Made by a program: the position numbers and the translations under genes. Under the pieces are notes generated by a model, which was not told where the DNA came from, made no database searches, and worked only from the letters and a program-made list of their open reading frames with translations. This document shows, one piece after another, positions 56,148 through 64,000 of a DNA stretch of 64,000 nucleotides; within the stretch, counting starts at the first letter, position 1, and the number at the start of each line of letters is the position of its first letter. The DNA is from Metellina segmentata. Taxonomy: Eukaryota > Arthropoda > Arachnida > Araneae > Tetragnathidae. The stretch spans positions 31,971,742-32,035,741 of the forward strand of contig OX375881.1 in assembly GCA_947359465.1 (NCBI GenBank), in the 5' to 3' direction.

Positions 56148-57755
56148 TCTATATAAATAAGAATGGAGTGTTTGTTTGTACATTCAATATTTTCGACCCA
56201 TTTCAAGTTTTCTATCCGTTTTTGACCCTCCTGATGCCGAATCCGTCTTTTTCTCGTTTGGTGTCTGTCTGTCTGTCCGTCTGTCTGTATGTATGTTGTG
56301 CCCTATACACGTCCACGCGGTTTAAGATATTTTCATGAAAATTTGCATACAGTAAGTACTTATCTTCATTTAGTGAGTGGCATTGGTTGCGAAAGTCTGT
56401 CTGTCCGTCTTTCTGTTCTATGCTCGATTTTGAGTTAGTGTGTTTGTGTAAACATCACATGAATTGTATTCCAGATATTTGGTTGCATTGTATTTTATTT
56501 TATACATTATATATTAGTTTAGTGAATTCAATATTAAACATTTCTTTATTGTTATATTTAGTTGAGGTTCATGCTAAAACACCTGAGTAAGTATACTTAA
56601 ATCAACCATAATTTGGTAGTTTTGGAAAAATTGGAATGTCTATTGAATATTACGATTACTTCGATTGCTTTACCAGTACTGCTGAAAAAGTAATATTATT
56701 CTTCAAATTTTTTTTAATATTTTTTTTTATGGAATTTCATCTCTGATACTTCATTTATTTCGAGTCTTATTTTTATTCTTTGCGCAATGAAAACGATTTC
56801 CGAATATTTAGGACAGACGATATTTTTCAATGTAACGAGAATGAACACAATCGCGCGAGCAGTGATATTTTTTCTGGTTCTTTCGCTCTGAATTAATTTC
56901 ACATTTCTAAATTTTGTACACTTTTAGTTGTAAGTTGTGGCAACTGTGCGAGATCAAGAGATAAAATTGAATCACAAATTAATATCTTTAGAACAATTTT
57001 TTGAGACATTTTTTATTTTGTTTTACTTTGCTGTTTCCTGTTTTAAATATTTATTATTTTAATAAATGTGTTTTCCGTCTCATCACACGCAACAGCACCA
57101 CAAAGTATTAGACTTAAAAATGTTAGGTAAGTCAGTATAAATTTTCAGTAAATTTTAAGTGTAGTTATGCCATTATTTAAAGAATAATGCCGTTATTTAA
57201 AGAATAATGCCGTTTTTTAAGAATAATGCCTTTATTGAAAGAATAATAATGTTTATTAATCCAAACTGGAACTTTTTCCAACATTAAAAAATTCGTTGTA
57301 ATAATGACAGGAGAAGATTGCAAAATTTCACAATGTCGCATACCGGAGGCAAGAGTGCTACTAGTAAAAAAATATTGTTTTGTTGACTATGAGTGCGAGA
57401 GCACTCGCCGTAAATCGTAATTTTAATTAATTGAGTTGAACATGAAAATAACTTAAGAAAGGGAATTCCAAATCTTCCTATAAATCGTCTTTTATAGTAG
57501 TAACCTTAGTATCACCTTTCGTCATTTTGTAGCTTTGTCATACAGCAATTGTGCGATGTATGTGAAATGTATTACATGAATGGATATGCATGTGTAGGAT
57601 TTGTGTCCAAAGTAAGTTGTAGAAAATATAAAGATGGCGAAAGATGTTAAAATAAATTTTTATTCTACAAAAAACGTAAGTCATTATATATTTTGATTAT
57701 CACTTCAATCTAGAGTAAACCAATTCAAACCGAGTAAGGTCGGGTATTTTGCTAG
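56148..57755 (+). mobile_element. Helitron-like element, copy 4, inserted in piggyBac gene
   Basis: It starts TCTATATAAATAAGAATGG after A (56147) and ends CTAG before T (57756). The piggyBac reading on the left (aattcttat) continues on the right (tgtataaatttgtc, YKFVH), so the empty site can be inferred. It has the same exon-like segments as copies 2 and 3, and a shorter minisatellite near 57170-57240. Confidence 0.96.
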
Positions 57756-58050
57756 TATTGTATAAATTTGTCCATCAAGATGTGAAAAATAAGCATATAC
57801 CGATAAAAGATTTTCGGCGAGAAATAACATTAACCTACTTGAAAAAAGGAGTAACAACTGGTTCAGCGAGAGGTCTCCCGATGTCAACATCATCCTATTT
57901 GGCTGTAAATTTTGATGGTGTTTACTACGATCCCGTAGGGCATACTGCTATTTTGAAAACAAAGACGATGTCAGCTTAAAGACTGTGCTTCAAATCCATG
58001 CAAGTTCTGTGAAAAGTGTATTGTAACAGTGTGCATTCCTTGTTTTCCCA
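57756..58050 (+). pseudogene. piggyBac transposase relic, 3' part
   Basis: The + frame reads 'YKFVHQDVKNKHIPIKDFRR' and 'EITLTYLKKG', the conserved piggyBac C-terminal helix region, then 'DPVGHTAILKTKTMSA'. In a shifted frame it continues with 'CASNPCKFCEKCIVTVCIPC', the cysteine-rich C-terminal zinc-binding domain. It continues 55507-56147 across the Helitron. Roughly one base is gained or lost at the junction. Confidence 0.88.
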
Positions 58051-58562
58051 TATATATGATACCAAACCAAAGAATTCATGCATATTTTATGTAAATCTCT
58101 GAGTATTTTGATTATGTATAATTTATGTGCATCTTGTTCTCCGTCATTCTGAATAAAAAATTGTCTTTTACATCAACTGTCATAGTTGGCACAAAACTGA
58201 TATTGTAGCGGCGAACATTACTCAGTTGAAGATAAATTGTCATTAAATGATAAATATAAATAACAGTTTAAAATTAATTTTACATCAAAATTTAATAGAA
58301 TACTGTTGTAACTAGTCTGTTTTTGGATCTATTAGATGTTGTTTTCGAATTTGATGACATCACTGAATTTCTTGATTGTTTTTCACCGAAACTTCCCGCT
58401 TCCTCAAATGAAGACGGGTTGTAATTTTAAAACTAAATCACAAATTGTTTGAATTTTAGATTTTTTTTTGCATTTATAATTACATATAGAGAGATTTGAG
58501 ATAATCATAAAAATATTTTGAGCAGAAATTATTCGGGCGCTAATGGTTTAAGACAGTATTTA
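58051..58562. other. AT-rich gene-free stretch
   Basis: No right terminus of the piggyBac element could be fixed. Nothing else was recognised. Confidence 0.4.
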
Positions 58563-59130
58563 CACTGTATGGACAAACGTATTTGGACACTGCATGGTTT
58601 TCAGAAAAACTGCTTTGTTATTCTACTTGTTCAGGGAAGGCCCTCTTTTTGCTTGTATAACAGGTGCAACTCGTCGAAACACACTTTACACAAGTTCTGT
58701 GTAAGTCTGGAGAGGAATAGCTTGTCATGCCTCTAGCAAGGCTGTGAGAAAAGATTGTTGTGAAGATGGGCGTGCGTGGCGATGTCGTATTCGTCACTTT
58801 AGTTTGTACCACAAGTGCTCGATAGGATTGAAATCGGAGCTTTGAACTGGCCAGACAGGCAAATTCATCTCAATATCAGGAAACCAGTACATCACACGTT
58901 TGTAGTTTGACATGGAGCTCGATCCTGTTGGAAGGAACAACCATCATCGCCGTAGTATTGCCATAGTGTAGGCAAGGCCGAATGATCCAGAACCTCGAGG
59001 TACACGTCAGCGTTCATGGTACCAGGTACATAAAGCAATGGACCGAGTCTTAACCAAGAAACCAACCCCTCTCTAAATTGGATCCTCCTCCGAATTCCTG
59101 AAGTGTCCAAATTCTTTTGTCCACATAATG
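58563..59130 (-). mobile_element. Tc1-like element with TA duplication, deletion derivative
   Basis: The left terminus CACTGTATGGACAAACGTAT and the right terminus, reversed, CATTATGTGGACAAAAGAAT are flanked by TA (58561-58562 and 59131-59132). It is 568 bp, about a third of a full Tc1 element. The same terminus appears alone at 18648. Confidence 0.92.
58620..59110 (-). pseudogene. Tc1-like transposase remnant
   Basis: The minus strand has 'GTMNADVYLEVLDHSALPTL' then 'WQYYGDDGCSFQQDRAPC' (second catalytic Asp in QQDRAP). After frameshifts it continues 'IEHLW'-region sequence near 58815 and a C-terminal 'APVIQAKRG'-like end near 58650. The N-terminal half is missing. It is non-functional. Confidence 0.8.
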
Positions 59131-59305
59131 TATAAGACCCATGCGGAAAGAAAAGATCATTTAAGAACCTGGGATTCGTGAAGCCTGCATATACCTAAAG
59201 AGGACGCAGTAAAAAGGATATCGAATTTTTTAACATTAAAAGCTTATGACTAATACTTTGTATTCATTCTAATTTATTTTCAAAAATAAAACTGGTGACA
59301 ATTCT

Positions 59306-59756
59306 GTTGTTGTTGTTTCTTATGCCTACACTGGCAGACCAGAGGAGTGCCAGGCCCGTCGAAGACGGCAAGAGGCGAGGGGGGTGCGCCTTCCATGTTA
59401 TTGAGCCCCATTGGGAGGAAGTCCGACTTTGCTCGACATACATGACACATCCGTTTTACAGGAAGGTCCCTTTCATACATCCATTCACTCACACATATCG
59501 TAATTTAGATCCCAATCAGAGGCCGATAACTCCCTGATCAGGTACCCCCAGAGGTATTGATTTGGTATGGGGACATGGGGGACATTGTGACCACGACCTA
59601 TTTAACGTGCCCCAGTCACCATTAGTGAACACGACGGTCTTTAGCCAGGTCGAAGCGCCGATCTCGCAATCATCAGAATTGGAGGCTCCGCCGAGGACAG
59701 AACCCACAACCCTTCTGATGCGAGCCCGACGCTCTACTGACTGAGCTACCGCGGCT
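59306..59756 (-). mobile_element. tRNA-derived SINE, family B, full length
   Basis: On the minus strand it begins AGAGCCGCGGTAGCTCAG at 59756 and ends in AAGAAACAACAACAAC at 59306. It is flanked by a perfect 14-bp duplication, ctggtgacaattct (59292-59305 and 59757-59770). It is 451 bp and about 70 bp longer than the copy at 40613-40994. Frames at 59280-59744 are artefacts. Confidence 0.96.
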
Positions 59757-59770
59757 CTGGTGACAATTCT

Positions 59771-61137
59771 ATTTAAGCTTATTAAATATTAAAAATACTT
59801 AAATATTTCTAAATAGTCAGTTTCGATTTACTCATCAATGCTTTTAAATGCACAAGTTTCATCAAAATATTTGTTCCAATATTTAATTTTGTTCTCTTAA
59901 TAAAATAACTTGTAAGTCGTGTTAGATTTCTTTGTGATTTCTATTTAAGTCATTTAGAAATACTATATTTATTAGAAATAGCGAAAAGTAAAATATTGAC
60001 TAAATACTTATCCGACCATAAAAGATGTTCTTGATTAGTTTTGAAAAGACTGGAACAAATATGGTTTCACTTTGATGCTTTTACCAAAATATATGCTCAA
60101 GCCGAATGATGTTTAATGTCTGAAAATAATTAGAAATGTCTCATGCGGTTTTGTTTACTTAAATTTCTTTGTGATTTTCCTTCTGAAGATTATATTTTTA
60201 CGTTTAGAACAATTCTGTTGCTTTTAAAAATCAGTTTCTATTAAAACTGAAAAGAATGCCCTCATTTTTACTATCATCTAAACATAATACATGTTTTTCT
60301 TTAAATATTCAGTGATATACTCTTGTATTATATGCTGCTTCTACATCCACACATTTATTGTTAAAAAAAAAGCTTTCGAAAAACATATTAGTTTTGCAGA
60401 TTATCAATTGAACCATAATATTTCTTTTTAAATAAATAGGCAGTTCCTATTTTATTGTTTCAAAGTAAAAGAATCTGATGTTCTATTTATGTAATTTATT
60501 GTTAGATTGAAACTGTTTCCAGATTGGGTGACATAGTATGTTTCTTGAAACTCATGTTTTGTGTTATTAAAACACAAAAAAAACAGTTATGTATTTTATC
60601 TCCATAATTAAATTATAGTCTATTTCGTAGAAAATATGTTGCTTTATTTAATTGCATTGCCTTTCATCATTGAATGCAAAAAAGATTGTGATATGTTTCA
60701 TTTGATTTCATTTATTTATACAAGGTGATGAAATGTTTTGTGATACTATTAATTTAACTGTTTAGGCGTGACAAATTAAATTGTTCTTTGCTCAAAGTGT
60801 ATGTAAAAGAATGTATTTGACCTTTGTATTCAATTTTTTTTCTGAAAGTATAATACGTATTCATTATATATATTAAAAAAAGACAAACCTCGAACAAATA
60901 AACAAACTCGTTCGCATATAGAACATCTTTAGAGAACAATGCTATGGCTGTACACATTTATCTCACCGATTGAAAGAAATATTCCAGACTAAGGCTTATT
61001 AATTTTTTGGTTAGAAATGAAAATGAGATTCTTTGTTTAATTTATACGAAAAAAATATAGAAATACTAGAGACTATTGGAATACATGTATTTAATTTACG
61101 GATATCTTATAATTTTAATCAAAAAGTAAACGAGGAA
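59771..61137. other. very AT-rich gene-free stretch
   Basis: No recognisable repeat, RNA gene or coding signal was found. A minus frame at 60754-60957 is unassigned. Confidence 0.5.
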
Positions 61138-61173
61138 TTTGAAAGTGAATACTGAACTATATTCACTTTCAAA
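61138..61173. repeat. perfect 14-bp hairpin
   Basis: TTTGAAAGTGAATA and its exact reverse complement are separated by the 8-base loop ctgaacta. It is isolated in AT-rich DNA, and function is unknown. Confidence 0.7.
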
Positions 61174-61539
61174 TCATTTGTAATACAGTAATAAATAGAG
61201 TAATACGCCGAAGTTACGCGGTAGGTGGGACTGACGAAAGACGCTGAAGTCGAATTCGCGCAAGTCGGGGTACAGCTTTGATCGATCGTGCAAGCAGATT
61301 TCACCCGAAACGCGTCCATTGTGTATCACAGCAAGAGAAAAACTGAAGATAGCTACGACAGTAATTCCAAACGAAATCATCAAGAACCCCGTAAATACGA
61401 GTCCACTTAAGTCGGGGTTTTACTATATAGTATAGGTATTTCACTTGCGTACTTGGCACAGAAATTGGCGTCATTTGTATATTGGCGATTGGCACATACA
61501 TATACACGGGCCATTGGGGACGGCGCTGAATCACTCAAC
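61174..61539. other. moderate-GC block, possibly a pogo-type MITE
   Basis: The word 'cttaagtcggggttttacta' at 61408-61427 resembles a right pogo-type terminus. A left counterpart near 61187 (cagtaataaatag) is weak. Overlapping minus frames at 61119-61534 have no recognised domain. Confidence 0.3.
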
Positions 61540-61785
61540 AAGGGAAACATCCTACCACAACTTCACGTACATTTATTGACGGCCAGATGACGTAGTAACA
61601 CCAGAACTGACTCCCTACTCTCCAAAACTTCCATACCACGCCAACGTGAGGATAGTTGCCTGGACAGATTGAAGTGCAGCAGCCCCCATGGACGCTATGG
61701 TCTTTTGGCTGAACCGAGTTTTGAACTCGCAACCCTTAAATTACTAAATCATTGATCTTCTAACTGGAGATACTGCGGTCGTAAA
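61540..61785 (-). mobile_element. diverged SINE family A
   Basis: In minus orientation it has 'ggccagatgacgtagtaaca', 'ctccctactctccaaaactt', 'ccacgccaacgtgaggat', 'ctggacagattgaagtgcag' and a tRNA-like head with 'gaactcgcaaccc' near 61725. Confidence 0.75.
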
Positions 61786-62565
61786 AGCAGATATAAGCAA
61801 TGTCACCTCTTGATACACGAGTCTGGCATATTATCTCAGATTTCACGGTAACTTCTATAAATCAGCGAAGTAATGTACTTAAAATGAACATATGAAGATA
61901 CAGTAAGAATAGAAGATTATTAACACATTTTCTTCAAGACAGCTCCGAAAATACTCTCTACGGTACAATCGAACCAATTATGCTCCAAAGTTTCGTCCTC
62001 ATCTAGGTAAATATGGCACTTGTTGGGGATGAACTATGTGAAAACGATTCACATAGGCCTGAGTTTGACATAGGGCCTATTTTAGATTTAACAGAAAAAG
62101 TGGCAACTTCTCTAGGGATATGGGTCGTTCGATTCAATCTCTGTAATTAAAAAAAAAATGGCGTTCCTTCATAAATAAACAAAAATGATCGGTTTCTGAA
62201 CCTACCGAGACACCTAGAGATGATAGTTGCTGGCATAGGAACTTCGTTTATTGTGGTTGAACATTAAGCTAACTTTTAAGTAATTTCATTGCCATATGAA
62301 AAACGTTAAATTAGCTAAATTATAAACAATACGTGAGTATAGTTGAACGCAACATTCATCATGAGAAATGAGTTACGGTACAAACTTTTTCGTCAGTCTG
62401 AATTTGAGTTTGAATTTCGGCGTTAACTTACAATGCTTGCCTTTTAGATGTCCTACATCACTTTACTTTTAGTGCACATTTTTCGCAGTGGACATTTTTC
62501 AAAGAAATAATTCTCCATTCATTTTATCTATGACCACTGAAAGTTCAAGAAACAACCACTACGGG
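61786..62565. other. gene-free stretch
   Basis: No feature was recognised. Confidence 0.45.
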
Positions 62566-62862
62566 TATGTAGGTAGGTATTTTAAATAACGTCACACTAG
62601 AGCAACACAGTGGGTTATTGGCGAAGGTCCAAGATCAACCCCCGAATATTTGGAATCCGAGAGCAATGCTTCGTAATTTTGAACCATGATCAGATGACGA
62701 GATTACACCTGAGCTGGCACTACACTTCCTAAAGTTCCATAGCACGCAAACGTGAGGACACTTAATGCCAGGACAGATTTACGTGCACCGGCCCTGATTG
62801 TACACAATGGCCTTTGGTTGGATTTGAATCGCAACAATCCGTCAACCACTACTGGATGTTTG
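62566..62862 (-). mobile_element. SINE family A
   Basis: In minus orientation it has tail 'gtaggtaggtattttaaata', 'actagagcaacacagtgggt', 'tttgaaccatgatcagatga', 'acctgagctggcactacact', 'gccaggacagatttacgtgc' and a degenerate tRNA-like head near 62820-62860. Confidence 0.82.
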
Positions 62863-63142
62863 ATTAAAAACATCCTTGATTTGAGCAGCTATAAAACTGC
62901 AAAATATTAATCACATTCAACGGAAGAATTAGCTGCTCCAAAGCAATATGAAATAAACCGCTACCGGATTCATTTGCCATAGCATTATTTGAGCTATGGA
63001 GCTGCATGATGGCACTGAAACTATACGGAAGAGGGATAGCCACTCTTATGTCATCATTATGACGGCGGAAGACAGTGAGAAATCTATAAAAATGAAATCA
63101 TTGTATAAAACAAAATATGAGACAGTGAAAATAGGTTAGCAG
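62863..63142. other. unassigned stretch
   Basis: Nothing was recognised before the TTAA that begins the piggyBac element. Confidence 0.4.
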
Positions 63143-64000
63143 TTAACCCTCTTAGTTATTGTGTTATTGACTTTACTCGGGAAAGCCTAGCGGTACCATA
63201 TGGTACCAGAAATAAAGGTTTAAAAGATTACAATTTTCTTCGTTATAATGCAAATATTTTGTGTGTTTGTTAGTAGGTGGCACCACACAAGAGAGTGAAA
63301 AATCCTGTCTCGATAGTAATTTTAGTGAACAACACGTCAGATTTTTACTTTGAGCGGAAGAAGCAAGAACATTTTTGGGCTATGACAAAATGACGCTTCG
63401 AAAAAGTAAGTACAACCATTCTCTCTTTACTGATACATATAGAAATGAAAGTTTGATACAATATTTATCGTTTATGTCTAGATATTACGTGCACAGTGTT
63501 TCAAAAAAAATATAATAATATTATGTACATCTTTTTTGTATTGGAATGTAACTGGTAACGTATGGTACCGCTAGGCTTTTACACTATCTTTTCGTCACTG
63601 CTTAGATTTTTATTGATTTTTGCTCTAGAAAATACAAAAATGTTAAAAGTGTATAATTAATTTTTTTACTGTATATAATAGAATAGTTCAAAAATAAATG
63701 TGTATAAAATAATTATACAAAAATTTTGCATAAAAAAACTTAAAAAAAAAAAAAAAAAACAGTATTTCTATTGCTTACTTCATAAAAATAACAAAGCCAA
63801 AAGTTATAAAATGGGGAGGGAGTTGTAGGTTAAAATGCAGGTTTTATTATTTTGAAATACAGTTTCATTTTTCAGAAATATTTAACACTGGAAAAGGGTC
63901 TTCTGCCATTTGATGAATTAAACTCAGAGTCGGACTTAGAAGCTGTCTATATTGAACCTCCTGATGTTGCAGTATAATCACAGATGAAGACTCGGCAGAA
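63143..64000 (+). mobile_element. piggyBac element, 5' part, runs off the window
   Basis: TTAA at 63143-63146 is followed by CCCTCTTAGTTATTG, the usual TTAA|CCC start. Subterminal inverted copies GCCTAGCGGTACCATATGGT (63187) and, reversed, GCCTAGCGGTACCATACGTT (63555-63579) bracket the leader. A transposase N-terminus follows. The 3' end lies beyond 64000. Confidence 0.72.
63390..64000 (+). pseudogene. piggyBac transposase N-terminus, frameshifted, partial
   Basis: A candidate first exon (ATG 63390, five codons) stops at a consensus donor (gtaagt, 63406). A candidate acceptor (tttttcag, ends 63875) precedes a frame reading 'LTLEKGLLPFDELNSESDLE' and 'AVYIEPPDVAV', then a stop at 63975-63977. 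A shifted frame continues with 'ITDEDSAE'. The pattern of IEPP followed by TDEDS-AE is the acidic N-terminus of piggyBac proteins. The exon phases do not join cleanly, so the intron is tentative. The frameshift suggests a decayed copy or a sequence error. Confidence 0.65.

Noticed and set aside
1..64000. A bacterial-type or viral gene cluster
   Set aside because: There are no ribosome-binding sites, operons or viral structural genes; all recognisable proteins belong to eukaryotic transposons.

Overview
The window is nuclear, AT-rich, animal-type DNA. The repeat content points to an arthropod, and a spider seems most likely: the non-LTR C-terminus, the SINE types and the piggyBac, hAT and Tc1 relics resemble repeats I know from spider genomes. 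That lineage call is inference from memory. I found no host protein-coding gene that I can name, no confident host exon chain, and no rRNA, CRISPR or prokaryotic operon. Almost every open frame longer than 60 codons is either a relic of a transposable element or chance.

Layout. 1-10 kb holds an intact tRNA-derived SINE with target-site duplication (TSD), several TTAA-ended palindromic MITEs, a CpG-rich island near 7 kb, and minisatellites at 7.7-8.9 kb. 10.1-13.1 kb is a 3-kb palindrome with about 1-kb arms. Its arms carry CATCGATG-rich hAT sequence and its spacer carries a broken cysteine-containing frame of a transposon protein family. 13.5-15.4 kb holds a local segmental duplication, one copy of which was later hit by a SINE. 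17.2 kb has a perfect 202-bp tandem duplication. 19.7-21.9 kb is an 80-90 bp minisatellite split by a hAT element. 24.6-30 kb is a duplicated segment split by a Tc1 relic and by two Helitron-like elements in head-to-tail tandem. 33.3 kb carries a PIF/Harbinger-type MITE. 35-39 kb is a nest of pogo-derived minisatellite, hAT MITE, Tc1 relic and hAT element. 39.6-41 kb has a TTAA MITE, a LINE 3' end and a SINE that shares the LINE tail. 42-45 kb holds Tcb-like relics, a Tigger C-terminus and SINEs. 47.9-57.8 kb holds Helitron copies 3 and 4, two hAT MITE types, a Mutator-type MITE and a piggyBac gene split by Helitron copy 4. 58.5-63.2 kb has a Tc1 deletion derivative and SINEs. The window ends inside the 5' part of another piggyBac element.

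The strongest results are insertions whose boundaries can be read directly from TSDs: 8 bp for hAT, A|T for Helitron, TA for Tc1, TAA for Harbinger, 10 bp for Mutator type, and 11-18 bp for SINEs. Several are nested, which gives relative ages. The most unusual observations are: the Helitron family carries ordered exon-like segments with splice signals, and a diverged relative at 32 kb keeps the last two; a LINE end and a SINE share the same 3' tail; a hAT family has filled itself with CATCGATG-type repeats; and a TTAA-ended MITE family is built round the palindrome GACGAGATATCTCGTC.
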